This document shows, one piece after another, positions 1-7,318 of a DNA stretch of 15,377 bases. Every line of letters starts with the position of its first letter. Position 1 is the first letter of the stretch. A program made the translations under genes and the position numbers. The stretch is from Elusimicrobiota bacterium (GTDB lineage: Bacteria > Elusimicrobiota > Elusimicrobia > JACQJN01). The stretch lies in NCBI GenBank assembly GCA_016205045.1, contig JACQJM010000157.1, positions 1 to 15,377 on the forward strand, in the 5' to 3' direction. Under the pieces are notes generated by a model that searched no databases, had not been told where the DNA came from, and saw nothing but the letters and a program-made list of their open reading frames with translations.

Positions 1-78
1 AATGGAATCGGGATTAAATCTCATAGAGATTGGTGGATCCGAATTACCGCATCAATTATTGAAGTTGATCGTCGTTAA
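1..78 (+). CDS. C-terminal end of an unidentified protein (partial)
   Basis: Frame 1 is open from the window edge to TAA at 76-78 and encodes 25 residues ending WWIRITASIIEVDRR. The mix of hydrophobic, aromatic and charged residues looks like a real protein tail, and the reading ends just before clearly non-coding sequence. The beta-strand-like ending is reminiscent of pilin-like or PilX-type proteins, but 25 residues cannot settle that. No function is assigned. Confidence 0.4.
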   Translation, partial: NGIGIKSHRDWWIRITASIIEVDRR

Positions 79-110
79 CTAAACTCCTCCCAACCTGACC
101 CTGGTCTATC

Positions 111-252
111 TTTGCCCAGGGGTGCCTTCGGTTCCAGCCCATCGGGCCCGCCACGGAAGGTGAACGGTGGACCCCATCTCGCCACCCTAGCAGGGGATGG
201 GTGGAGTGAGGGAAGCCGAGGGGCAAACCGGGAGGCAGGACCCCTGGGCAAA
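111..252. ncRNA. Strongly self-complementary segment, candidate structured RNA, class unknown
   Basis: A perfect 13-bp closing stem joins TTTGCCCAGGGGT (111-123) to its reverse complement at 240-252. Inside it, GCC 124-126 can pair with GGC 234-236. TTCGGTTCC (127-135) can pair with GGAAGCCGAG (211-220) with one bulge and a G-U pair. Then GCCCATC (137-143) can pair with GATGGGT (196-202), or CCACCC (182-187) with GGGTGG (199-204). The result is a rod about 142 nt long. It is GC-rich, has no convincing ORF and lies between two genes. I could not match it to SRP, RNase P, tmRNA or 5S signatures. Strand is undetermined; it could also be a DNA palindrome element. Confidence 0.4.
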
Positions 253-344
253 ATACCCTGAAATTTTCGGCACACCCTTAGTGTTACGAGCCCTTAATCC
301 CAAAAAATGACAATTTTTGTAAATTATTTCCGTATTCTTCGGGT

Positions 345-379
345 ACCAAAAGACCTATACTAGACATAGGACTTTTGGT
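345..379. promoter_or_regulatory. Hairpin or operator-like inverted repeat upstream of the protease gene
   Basis: ACCAAAAGACCTAT (345-358) pairs with ATAGGACTTTTGGT (366-379) across a 7-nt loop, with 13 of 14 positions complementary. It lies 12 bp upstream of the extended -10 element. There is no T-run after it, so an operator is more likely than an intrinsic terminator. Confidence 0.4.
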
Positions 380-388
380 CCTGAGATA

Positions 389-397
389 TGCTATACT
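389..397 (+). promoter_or_regulatory. Extended -10 promoter for the subtilisin-like protease
   Basis: TGCTATACT is an extended -10 element (TGn followed by TATACT at 392-397). No good -35 box sits at the usual distance, as expected for extended -10 promoters. Predicted transcription starts near 404, giving a leader of about 60 nt before the ATG at 465. Confidence 0.4.
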
Positions 398-464
398 GCC
401 GCACAAAGCCAAGGGGATATCAGCAGAGTTACTCTTTAACCTCTCACGGCTAAAGGAGGAGAAA

Positions 465-1643
465 ATGGTGAAACTAGTGATCCTACTTCTATGCAACATG
501 ACCACCGCATGGGCAGGAACTCAGCAGTGGATTGTCGGCTTTAAACCGGGGACGAGCCCGCAAGAAAGGCGAATCTCCTGCGAATCCAGAGGCCTCAAAG
601 TGGTGGAGGACCTAGATGAAATTGATTCCGTGGTAGTGGAACGCGGCAATACATTTACATCCAATGCATTTACATTGCTGAAACAAGATCCCAAAATCTT
701 CGATGTCCAGGAAGATATCACACTCAAATGGATTGAGGACACCGCCATTGCTCTTCCCGAACTGCCCTCATTTAAATCCATCATGAACAACCTTACCCTT
801 CCCCAACCCGAACCTTCTCTTAAGGAAGGAGAATTCCCCTGGGGAATTAAGCGAGTGAATGCCCAGGCCGCATGGAGCAAAACCCGGGGGTCCGGAGTCA
901 AAGTAGCTGTCATCGATACTGGCATTGATGCCTCCCATCCTGATTTAGCGGGCCGGGTCGCAGGGGGTTATGACGCCATTTCCTCAGGGGGTTGGAAAGA
1001 TGGACACGGCCATGGAACTCATGTTTCCGGGATCATCGCCGCTCAACTCGATGGAACCGGGGTGGTGGGAGTAGCTCCCGATGTTAAGCTTTACTCGGTG
1101 AGAGTTTTGGATAAAGAGGGGAGGGGGGGCATCGTGGGCATCATCAAAGGAATTCTTTGGTGTGCTAAAAATCATATGGATGTGGCTAACATGAGCCTAG
1201 GAAGTCCCATGTCTCTGTTTCCTATCCACTGGGCCGTGACTCATGCCAGGAAAAAAGGCGTCACGATTGTTGCCGCCGCTGGCAACTCGGGAGGGGCCGT
1301 GGGTTATCCGGGAGGATATAAGGAAGCTATTGCGGTTTCCGCCAGTGATATCACAGACAACATCGCTGCATTTTCTAGCCGCGGTCCCCAAGTAGACTTC
1401 ATCGCTCCGGGAGTCAAAGTGCTCTCTACTATTCCAGAAGGCGGGTATGCGGCATGGTCGGGAACTTCCATGGCAACCCCTCACGTCACAGGTTTAGCAG
1501 TCTTGGCTGTCAGCTTAGGAGCTTCCAACCCGGATCGTGTGCGAGCAGCTCTCCAGGCAGCCGCCAAGCCTGTTCCGGGACTTTCCGTAAACGAACAGGG
1601 AGCCGGGATCATTGATGCGGCTAGGCTTTTGACCACAAAATAA
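465..1643 (+). CDS. Secreted subtilisin-like serine protease (peptidase family S8)
   Basis: 392-residue S8 endopeptidase, probably exported. The frame is open from 375, but the start is set at 465 because AAGGAGGA (453-460) is a near-ideal ribosome binding site and the protein then begins with a typical signal peptide (MVKLVILLLCNMTTAWA, cleavage near residue 17). Residues about 19-90 resemble an I9-type inhibitory propeptide. The catalytic domain runs from about 122 to 385. The triad is visible: Asp151 in VIDTGID, His183 in GHGTHVSG, Ser335 in GTSMATPH. Asn274 in AAAGNSG is the oxyanion-hole residue. Length is normal for a single-domain bacterial subtilase with no C-terminal extension. It probably matures by removing the propeptide outside the cytoplasm. 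It is followed 28 bp later by another exported protein, so the two may be co-transcribed. Substrate is unknown. Confidence 0.93.
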   Translation: MVKLVILLLCNMTTAWAGTQQWIVGFKPGTSPQERRISCESRGLKVVEDLDEIDSVVVERGNTFTSNAFTLLKQDPKIFDVQEDITLKWIEDTAIALPELPSFKSIMNNLTLPQPEPSLKEGEFPWGIKRVNAQAAWSKTRGSGVKVAVIDTGIDASHPDLAGRVAGGYDAISSGGWKDGHGHGTHVSGIIAAQLDGTGVVGVAPDVKLYSVRVLDKEGRGGIVGIIKGILWCAKNHMDVANMSLGSPMSLFPIHWAVTHARKKGVTIVAAAGNSGGAVGYPGGYKEAIAVSASDITDNIAAFSSRGPQVDFIAPGVKVLSTIPEGGYAAWSGTSMATPHVTGLAVLAVSLGASNPDRVRAALQAAAKPVPGLSVNEQGAGIIDAARLLTTK

Positions 1644-1671
1644 AATCCTTCACTTCCCGCTCTTTAATTGA

Positions 1672-2691
1672 ATGGGAAAAGGATTGGTCACCACCTCTAT
1701 GCAAAGGCACTCCGCCATCGCATGGGTTTTAACAGGAATATTATTCTTCCAAAATCTAACTCCTGTGATGGCGGAATCCTTTCGCAGTTCCATCGTGCCC
1801 TTGATGCGGGCGCATGCTCACAATGACTTCAAACATCCTCGTCCCCTTTGGGATGCCTTGGAACATGGTTTTTGCAACATCGAGGCCGATATTTTTCTGC
1901 AAGAAGGTCGGCTCGTGGTGGCCCATAAGCGAAAAGAAATAGACCCCACCAAAACTCTCCAAGCCCTCTATCTAGATCCCTTGCTCAAACTAGTAAGAAA
2001 AAATAACGGCCGTGTTTTTCCCAATGGTCCCATCCTCTATCTGTTCCTGGATGTCAAAGCGGAACCGGATTTAACCTATCTGGCGCTTCGTCAAGCGTTG
2101 ATTCCTTACGTTGAAATATTGACTGTCTTCCGGGGTTCCACCACCACTCCTGGTGCCGTCACCATCATTCTCACAGGCCATCAAGCCCGACCACTCATTA
2201 TTCGAGACCCCCAACGCTATGTCGCTCTAGATGGGCAGCTGCAAGATTTAAAGGGAGTCCAGATCAAAACGACGGAACTAGACTCTCCAGAAGATATCGA
2301 GCTGCAGACACCCCTGCTCACTTTCGCCGATTCTCATTTAGTCCCCATCATCAGCGCCAACTGGAATACTCTCTTCCGATGGAATGGGCGCAACAGTTTT
2401 CCTATTCGAGAGAGATGGAAGCTAAGAAAATTCATTCAACAAGCCCATGCCAAAGGAAGAAAGATACGTTTTTGGGGCACCCCCGATACGGAACAAGCTT
2501 GGCAGCTTTTGTGGCAGGAAAATGTAGATTTGATTACTACAGACAACCTGGCAGGCCTGCAAAAATTCCTGCTGAAAAAGGAGCCCCCTTGGCACCGGCT
2601 CAAAAATCCCATTCCCGATATCTCCGCAAACCTGCAAAAATGGATGCGTGCCGTTGAAATAAACTGGAACGTTAAGATAGGTAGTAGGTAG
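1672..2691 (+). CDS. Exported PI-PLC/GDPD-like TIM-barrel protein (AIM6-like)
   Basis: 339 residues from the first ATG. An in-frame ATG at 1699 gives a cleaner signal peptide (MQRHSAIAWVLTGILFFQNL, cleavage after VMA), so 1699 may be the real start; neither has a strong ribosome binding site. The N-terminal pattern is that of the phosphatidylinositol-phospholipase C / glycerophosphodiesterase barrel superfamily: AHAHND at residues 47-52, GFCNIEAD at 66-73 and LVVAH at 81-85. This gives the expected His50, Glu71, Asp73 and His85. The overall look matches the poorly characterised AIM6-like branch. WGTPDT and VDLITTDN near the C-terminus are typical closing strands of the barrel. The likely activity is hydrolysis of a phosphodiester in the periplasm or at the surface; the substrate is unknown. 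The last residues (GSR) and the stop codon fall inside a heptanucleotide repeat array. Confidence 0.72.
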   Translation: MGKGLVTTSMQRHSAIAWVLTGILFFQNLTPVMAESFRSSIVPLMRAHAHNDFKHPRPLWDALEHGFCNIEADIFLQEGRLVVAHKRKEIDPTKTLQALYLDPLLKLVRKNNGRVFPNGPILYLFLDVKAEPDLTYLALRQALIPYVEILTVFRGSTTTPGAVTIILTGHQARPLIIRDPQRYVALDGQLQDLKGVQIKTTELDSPEDIELQTPLLTFADSHLVPIISANWNTLFRWNGRNSFPIRERWKLRKFIQQAHAKGRKIRFWGTPDTEQAWQLLWQENVDLITTDNLAGLQKFLLKKEPPWHRLKNPIPDISANLQKWMRAVEINWNVKIGSR

Positions 2692-2699
2692 AAAGTAGC
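2679..2699. repeat. Heptanucleotide array (AGGTAGT type), 3 units
   Basis: Three 7-bp units (AGGTAGT, AGGTAGA, AAGTAGC). The array contains the last codons and TAG stop of the GDPD-like gene. GGTAGTAGGTAG (2680-2691) is the exact reverse complement of 2733-2744, so a 12-bp stem with a 41-nt loop can form between this array and the next one. Confidence 0.75.
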
Positions 2700-2729
2700 A
2701 GGCAACAAGCAAAGAATTAAAAAGGCTTT

Positions 2730-2757
2730 TTACTACCTACTACCAACTACTTACTAC
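2730..2757. repeat. Heptanucleotide array (YTACTAC type), 4 units, mirror of the preceding array
   Basis: Four 7-bp units (TTACTAC, CTACTAC, CAACTAC, TTACTAC). On the minus strand it contains the last codons (GSK) and stop of nadE. Together with 2679-2699 it forms an inverted pair at the meeting point of two convergent genes, and could act as a bidirectional transcription barrier. Confidence 0.78.
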
Positions 2758-4393
2758 CTAAATATCCTCTGGCAATGGGCATGCGGCGGCCTATGCCAAA
2801 AGCCTTGGGTGTGATCTTAAGAACAGGAGGGGCCTGACGCCGTTTATACTCATTAGCGTCTACGCGCCGAATCAGAGAGAAGACGAATTCGGCGGACAAT
2901 TTCAGCTGCGAAGCGATCCTCTGGATGTCCTTTCCTTCCTCTATATAGGCCTTTAACACCCTATCCAGAAGCTCATAGGGAGGAAGATCATCTTGATCCT
3001 TTTGGTTTGATTTCAACTCCGCAGAAGGAGCCTTTTCTAAAGAACTTCTGGGAATAATCTCTTGATCCCGGTTGATATAGCGAGCCAACTCATAAACGGT
3101 ACTCTTGGGCACATCCCCTAAAACGGCCAACCCTCCGCTCATATCCCCATAAAGAGTGCAGTAACCCATGGAAAGCTCCGATTTATTGCCCGTGGACAAG
3201 AGCAAGGCCCTAAATTTATTCGACAAGGCCATCAATAAATTCCCCCTTATTCTAGCCTGTATATTTTGCTCCGTGACATCCTCCGGATATTCCAAGAAAA
3301 AGGGTTCTAAGCTTGTACGATAAGTTTTGTAGAGAGGTGTGATAGGAATTTTTAAAAAACGGATGCGTAATGTATTGGCCAGATCTTCAGCATCCGTTAT
3401 GCTGCCCTCAGAGCTAAAAAGAGAGGGCATAGAGATACCACTCACGTGCTCCCTTCCCAGAGCTGCCACGGCCAACGCACAACAAACAGCAGAGTCGATT
3501 CCTCCGGACAATCCCAACAAAACATCCTTAAACCCGCATTTTTCCGTATAGTCACGGATACCGAGCAGCAAGGCTTGGTACACTTGTTCGATATCCGAAG
3601 GTTCTTGCCACTTCTCCCTATTTTCAATAGGAGGAACTTCTACCATGATTAAATCTTCTTGAAAGGCCTTGCCTTGCCCTAAAAGATTCCCCCGCCCATC
3701 AAAAGCCATGCTATTCCCATCAAATAAGAGCTCATCATTTCCCCCCACCAAATTGCAGTACAGGAAAGGAACTTTGGCTTTTTTGGCATGGGCCTGAAGC
3801 ATACGGTAACGAAGTTTTAATTTCCCACGATCGAAGGGAGAAGAAGAAATATTTAATAAAAGATTCACTTTTTTCCGAGTTAGCAGACGCACAGGATCTA
3901 CTGAATAAAAACGTTGAGACCAAAATCCCTGATCATTCCAGGCATCTTCACAAATGGTCAACCCAATGCTCCTCCCTTTAAAGCGAAAAGGCAAATTGGA
4001 AGTGGCAGGTTGAAAATAACGAGCTTCATCAAAAACATCATAGGTGGGAAGAAGTGTTTTAGCCCTCTTGGCCAGTATCTTCCCTCCATACAGAAACGCG
4101 GCTGCATTGAAAATAGGTTTGCCGATCCGGGAGGGGTTTTTGTCCGCGAACCCCACCACAACGGCGGGTTCTTTTACCCATCGGGCCAATGCTTGAAGGG
4201 CTTTCTCATTGGCCTGAATAAAGCTGTTCTGCTCCAATAAATCCCAAGAAGGATACCCCGGGACAGAAAGCTCCGGAAAAAGGACCAATTCCGCACCTGT
4301 TTTTTTAGCTCGGATGGTCCAAGCCTTAATTTTGGAGATATTTCCTTCTATATCCCCTACTTTGGTGTTAATTTGAGCTAAAGCAACTTTCAT
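2747..4393 (-). CDS. nadE: Glutamine-dependent NAD+ synthetase
   Basis: 548-residue cytoplasmic enzyme. It makes NAD+ from nicotinic acid adenine dinucleotide using ATP, with ammonia drawn from glutamine. Residues 1 to about 255 are a nitrilase-type glutaminase domain with triad Glu41 (FPELSVPGYP), Lys112 (AKTLLPTYDVF) and Cys148 (LTICEDAW). Residues about 265-548 are the NAD synthase domain with the ATP-pyrophosphatase loop LSGGIDS (295-301). TGNKSELSMGYCTLYGD is the conserved substrate segment, followed by PSAELKSNQKDQDDLPPYE. Length and domain order match the two-domain form. The start at 4393 gives the standard beginning MKVALAQIN. No good ribosome binding site is seen. The gene converges on the GDPD-like gene and diverges from rpsB. 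Its last three residues and stop come from a heptanucleotide array. Confidence 0.95.
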   Translation of the reverse strand: MKVALAQINTKVGDIEGNISKIKAWTIRAKKTGAELVLFPELSVPGYPSWDLLEQNSFIQANEKALQALARWVKEPAVVVGFADKNPSRIGKPIFNAAAFLYGGKILAKRAKTLLPTYDVFDEARYFQPATSNLPFRFKGRSIGLTICEDAWNDQGFWSQRFYSVDPVRLLTRKKVNLLLNISSSPFDRGKLKLRYRMLQAHAKKAKVPFLYCNLVGGNDELLFDGNSMAFDGRGNLLGQGKAFQEDLIMVEVPPIENREKWQEPSDIEQVYQALLLGIRDYTEKCGFKDVLLGLSGGIDSAVCCALAVAALGREHVSGISMPSLFSSEGSITDAEDLANTLRIRFLKIPITPLYKTYRTSLEPFFLEYPEDVTEQNIQARIRGNLLMALSNKFRALLLSTGNKSELSMGYCTLYGDMSGGLAVLGDVPKSTVYELARYINRDQEIIPRSSLEKAPSAELKSNQKDQDDLPPYELLDRVLKAYIEEGKDIQRIASQLKLSAEFVFSLIRRVDANEYKRRQAPPVLKITPKAFGIGRRMPIARGYLGSK

Positions 4394-4466
4394 ATTATGT
4401 ATGAAGGATTTCCTTAAACCAACTCCTCCCCTTCCTAGACTTCACCCATCCAAACTACCCTCAAAT

Positions 4467-4634
4467 CAGGCTGTCATGGATTTGCCCCGGACCCCGTCCC
4501 TGGAGATTATAATTTCCAGGGACCTGCGGTAAGGTTGTAACTCCTCTTCCGCAGGTCTGTGAGGGGTCCATTATATTCCCGGGGAACCAGGGTTCCCAAG
4601 GGTTCGGGGTAGAGGGGCAAACCATGGCAGCCTG
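4467..4634 (+). ncRNA. Structured RNA candidate, possibly 6S RNA-like
   Basis: A 168-nt segment is closed by about 27 base pairs in three blocks: 4467-4479 with 4622-4634 (one G-U), 4481-4488 with 4614-4621, and 4491-4496 with 4605-4610. Inside are a perfect 9-bp hairpin (4496-4504/4515-4523), a second 9-bp hairpin (4521-4529/4549-4557) and a small hairpin GGGAA-CCAGGG-TTCCC (4582-4597). That small hairpin, followed by AAGGGTT, resembles the 3' central-bubble hairpin of E. coli 6S RNA (GAACCAAGGGUUCAAGGGUU, from memory). Length, long closing stem and large central open region also fit 6S. Class assignment is inference; the folding itself is plain in the sequence. A leader element on the opposite strand is the main alternative. 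Confidence 0.45.
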
Positions 4635-4713
4635 TACACTAAACTGGGTGAAGTCATAAATTCTACCTCATTGAACCATCTTCCGCAACCAACTGATGGG
4701 TGGGGGATAGGAC

Positions 4714-4742
4714 TTTACTTGCGCAGGCATCAGTAGTATAAT
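4714..4742 (+). promoter_or_regulatory. Sigma-70-type promoter of the rpsB operon
   Basis: TTTACT (4714-4719) and a perfect TATAAT (4737-4742) are separated by 17 bp. Predicted start is near 4749, giving an rpsB leader of about 100 nt. Such leaders often mediate autoregulation by S2, but I see no recognised S2-binding structure here. Confidence 0.6.
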
Positions 4743-4849
4743 AATTTGATTGTCGTTCACCTAGGACTGTCAATCCATCTAAAAAATTAGGAAAATAGGA
4801 AAAGAGATTATGGAACAAGATTTAGGGAACATGTCAGGAACCGTGACTC

Positions 4850-5692
4850 ATGGTTAATATTTCCATGAAAGCTATGTTAGAAGCAGGAGTTCATTTTGGT
4901 CATCAAACCCGCCGATGGAATCCCAAAATGGGAAAATATATCTTCGGCGAAAGAAACAACATCCACATCATTGATCTCCAAAAAACGGTTAAAGAGCTGA
5001 AAAAAGCCTATCAATTTATAAAAGATCAAGCAGCCCTGGGGATGAGCTTTTTATTTGTAGGGACCAAGAAACAAGCTCAGGAAATCATCAAAACGGAAGC
5101 TGAACGTTGTGGAGCTGCCTACGTTCATAATAAATGGTTGGGAGGATGCCTCACTAACTTTTCCACCATCCGAAAATCTATTGGCAGATTGGAAGAATTA
5201 GAACGCTGGGAAAAAGACGGACTATTTAAAGTGCTTTCCAAAAAGGAAGTTTCTCGCCTCACCAAAGAAATGAACCGTCTCAAGAAACTCTTAACCGGAA
5301 TCCGCCCGCTTAAAAATCTTCCTCAAATTGTTTTCGTTGTAGATCCCATGGAAGAAGAAGGAACCGTCAAAGAAGCCCGCAAATTAAAAATTCCTATCGT
5401 GGCGATCTGTGACACCAACTGCGATCCCGATCTCATCAGTTATCCTATCCCCGGCAATGATGACGCTGCTCGTTCTATTAAACTTTTCTGCAACATCATT
5501 TCCGAAGCGGTTATAGAAGGGAAAGGACCCAATCAGAAAACCGACAAAGAACCTGCACCCACTTCAGAACTTACCGAGAGCATGGAATCCACTCTCCCCG
5601 AGGAAGAGAGTAATCCTGATGAATCTTCTCCGGACCTCCCCATGAGCGAAAGCAAAATAGATGAGGCCGAGGAATCCCCTCATGTCAGCTAA
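4850..5692 (+). CDS. rpsB: 30S ribosomal protein S2
   Basis: 280-residue S2 protein of the small ribosomal subunit; in bacteria it sits on the solvent side near S3 and S5. The start gives the typical opening MVNISMKAMLEAGVHFGHQT, with AGGA about 10 nt upstream. RRWNPKMGKYIFGERNNIHI, LFVGTKKQAQ, WLGGCLTNFSTI and PGNDDAARSI are family hallmarks. Residues about 226-280 form an acidic, Ser/Pro/Glu-rich tail not present in the shortest S2 proteins; such tails are variable and probably disordered. It is the first gene of a long operon. Its last 11 bp overlap the start of tsf (ATG within the final codons), so the two are likely translationally coupled. Confidence 0.97.
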   Translation: MVNISMKAMLEAGVHFGHQTRRWNPKMGKYIFGERNNIHIIDLQKTVKELKKAYQFIKDQAALGMSFLFVGTKKQAQEIIKTEAERCGAAYVHNKWLGGCLTNFSTIRKSIGRLEELERWEKDGLFKVLSKKEVSRLTKEMNRLKKLLTGIRPLKNLPQIVFVVDPMEEEGTVKEARKLKIPIVAICDTNCDPDLISYPIPGNDDAARSIKLFCNIISEAVIEGKGPNQKTDKEPAPTSELTESMESTLPEEESNPDESSPDLPMSESKIDEAEESPHVS

Positions 5693-6536
5693 CTTGGTTG
5701 TTCAACTCCGAGAAAAAACTGGAGCCGGAATACTTAATTGTAAAATGGCTCTCGAGGAAGCGGGCGGAGATCTTAACAAAGCCACTGAAATCCTTCGGAA
5801 GAAGGGTCTGGCGGACGCCGCTAAGCGCAGCGGCAGAACCACCAAAGAAGGTCTTATTTTTTCCACTATCCAACCCGATGGGAAAAAAGGCTCCTTGCTA
5901 GAGCTGAATTGCGAAACCGATTTTGTCGCCAAAACAGAGGACTTTCAAAAATTGGCGAATCAGCTAACACAGAAAATACTTTCTTCTTCGGTTTCAGACA
6001 CCTCCCTTCCCGAACAAGCGGACCTCAAAGAGCTCGTCCAACAACTGGGAAGCAAAGTTGGAGAAAACCTCCTTTTTCGCCGTGCCACACGTTTTTCCCT
6101 GCAAAAACCTGGAATTCTTTATGCCTACATTCACTCCGACAATAAAAAAGGAGCTCTTATCGAAGTAGGCTGTGACAAAGAATCCAGCGCTAAGAGCCCA
6201 GACCTCCAACAGTTGGCTAAAGAGCTGGCCCTCCAGATTGTGGGTCTTCCCTCCACTCGATGGACCCGCAAAGAAGATGTCCCAACCGAAATTTTGGAAA
6301 AAGAGAAAGAAATCTACAAACAACAGGCCTTAAATGAAGGCAAACCCGCAGCCGCCGTTGAAAAAATGGCAGAGGGTAAAATAAAACGTTTCTACCAAGA
6401 ATGCTGTCTTTTAGAGCAAGCCAGCATCCGTGACTCAAAAATCACTATTCCTTCCATGATCCAGGCCGTAGCTTCCAAACTGGGAGAAGCGGTAATGGTT
6501 CGCCGTTTCACCCGATACCAGCTAGGCGGAGACTAA
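5682..6536 (+). CDS. tsf: Translation elongation factor Ts
   Basis: 284-residue EF-Ts, the nucleotide exchange factor that recycles EF-Tu-GDP in the cytoplasm. The ATG at 5682 is chosen over an upstream in-frame start at 5661 because it yields the standard beginning (MSANLVVQLREKTGAG) and has GAGGAA about 9 nt upstream. Residues 1-50 are the UBA-like N-terminal domain (TGAGILNCKMALEEAGGDL). NCETDFVAKTEDF at about 76-88 is the conserved EF-Tu contact and dimer-core segment. The C-terminal part with EACC-like LLEQASIRDSK and the closing core repeat is present, so the protein is complete. It overlaps rpsB by 11 bp, the usual rpsB-tsf arrangement, which supports coupling. Confidence 0.96.
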   Translation: MSANLVVQLREKTGAGILNCKMALEEAGGDLNKATEILRKKGLADAAKRSGRTTKEGLIFSTIQPDGKKGSLLELNCETDFVAKTEDFQKLANQLTQKILSSSVSDTSLPEQADLKELVQQLGSKVGENLLFRRATRFSLQKPGILYAYIHSDNKKGALIEVGCDKESSAKSPDLQQLAKELALQIVGLPSTRWTRKEDVPTEILEKEKEIYKQQALNEGKPAAAVEKMAEGKIKRFYQECCLLEQASIRDSKITIPSMIQAVASKLGEAVMVRRFTRYQLGGD

Positions 6537-6543
6537 CCATTTT

Positions 6544-6571
6544 AGATTTTGGATTCTGGATTTTGGATTCA
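6544..6571. repeat. Heptanucleotide array (GGATTYT type), 4 units
   Basis: Four 7-bp units (AGATTTT, GGATTCT, GGATTTT, GGATTCA) fill the gap between tsf and pyrH. They could be read in frame as an N-terminal extension of PyrH from a TTG at 6549, but that extension is not family-like, so the array is treated as intergenic. Confidence 0.75.
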
Positions 6572-6599
6572 AAAATTACTCGATACTTTCTACAATTCA

Positions 6600-7313
6600 T
6601 TGTCTAAATTTAAACGCGTCCTGCTCAAACTCTCCGGCGAGGCCCTCCTGGGGCGAGAAAAACACGGCATCGACTCCAAGGCCCTCGCTCACATCGCTGC
6701 CGAAATTAAAAAAGCCTACGAAAAAAAGATTCAATTGGCCATTGTTATCGGCGGAGGAAACATCTGGCGCGGGGCTTCCGATCGTGGAGAAGCCATCGAT
6801 CGTGTCACCGCAGACAACATGGGCATGTTGGCTACCATCATCAATGCCTTGGCTCTGCAAGACGCTTTGGAACACGTGGGCATTCCCACTCGCGTCCAAA
6901 CCGCCATTGAGATCACCAAACTCGCAGAACCCTTTATCCGGCGTAAAGCGATGCGCCATTTAGAAAAAGGACGCATTGTCATCTTTGCCGGCGGCACAGG
7001 AAATCCCTACTTCACTACAGATACCACCGCAGCTCTGCGCTCTGTAGAGATCGGCTGTGAAATTCTTCTCAAAGCCACGAAGGTAGATGGAGTTTACACC
7101 GATGACCCGCACCGCAATCTCAAAGCTAAAAAACTCACTGAATTGACCTTTATGGAAGCGATACGAAAACGACTCCGCATCATGGATACCGCAGCCCTTT
7201 CTTTATGCATGGAAAATCGGATGCCGATTGTTGTTTTTAATCTTCATGTTGCAGGAAATATAGCTCGTGCCGTGAAAGGCCAAAAGGTCGGCACCCTCAT
7301 AAAGGAAAGTTAG
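6600..7313 (+). CDS. pyrH: UMP kinase (uridylate kinase)
   Basis: 237-residue hexameric-type UMP kinase of the amino-acid-kinase fold; it phosphorylates UMP to UDP with ATP in pyrimidine nucleotide synthesis. The TTG at 6600 is preferred because it gives MSKFKRVLLKLSGEALLG, the canonical start. The frame stays open to a TTG at 6549, but that adds 17 repeat-derived residues. No Shine-Dalgarno sequence is evident before 6600. Motifs: KLSGEALLG, IVIGGGNIWRG, TADNMGMLATIINALALQD, GGTGNPYFTTDTTAALR and KATKVDGVYTDDP. Length is standard. It lies in the usual order tsf-pyrH-frr, and frr follows after 5 bp. Confidence 0.95.
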   Translation: MSKFKRVLLKLSGEALLGREKHGIDSKALAHIAAEIKKAYEKKIQLAIVIGGGNIWRGASDRGEAIDRVTADNMGMLATIINALALQDALEHVGIPTRVQTAIEITKLAEPFIRRKAMRHLEKGRIVIFAGGTGNPYFTTDTTAALRSVEIGCEILLKATKVDGVYTDDPHRNLKAKKLTELTFMEAIRKRLRIMDTAALSLCMENRMPIVVFNLHVAGNIARAVKGQKVGTLIKES

Positions 7314-7318
7314 AGACC

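Larger units (their letters stand above)
4394..4849. other. Divergent intergenic region between nadE and rpsB
   Basis: 456 bp without a supportable protein gene. It holds a strongly folded RNA candidate (4467-4634) and the rpsB promoter (4714-4742). A small palindrome AAGGATTTCCTT lies about 4405-4417, just upstream of nadE. No clear nadE promoter was found. Confidence 0.6.

Noticed and set aside
111..252. SRP RNA or RNase P RNA
   Set aside because: GGAAGG and AGCAG words occur but not in the conserved SRP tetraloop/bulge arrangement, and the conserved RNase P core sequences are absent.
521..925. 134-codon open frame antisense to the protease gene
   Set aside because: It is a shadow of the S8 protease coding frame, has no ribosome binding site and shows no family features.
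6549..6599. 17-residue N-terminal extension of PyrH from an upstream TTG
   Set aside because: The extension is encoded by the heptanucleotide array and following spacer, while the TTG at 6600 gives the canonical MSKFKRVLLKLSGEA start. The extension remains possible but is less likely.
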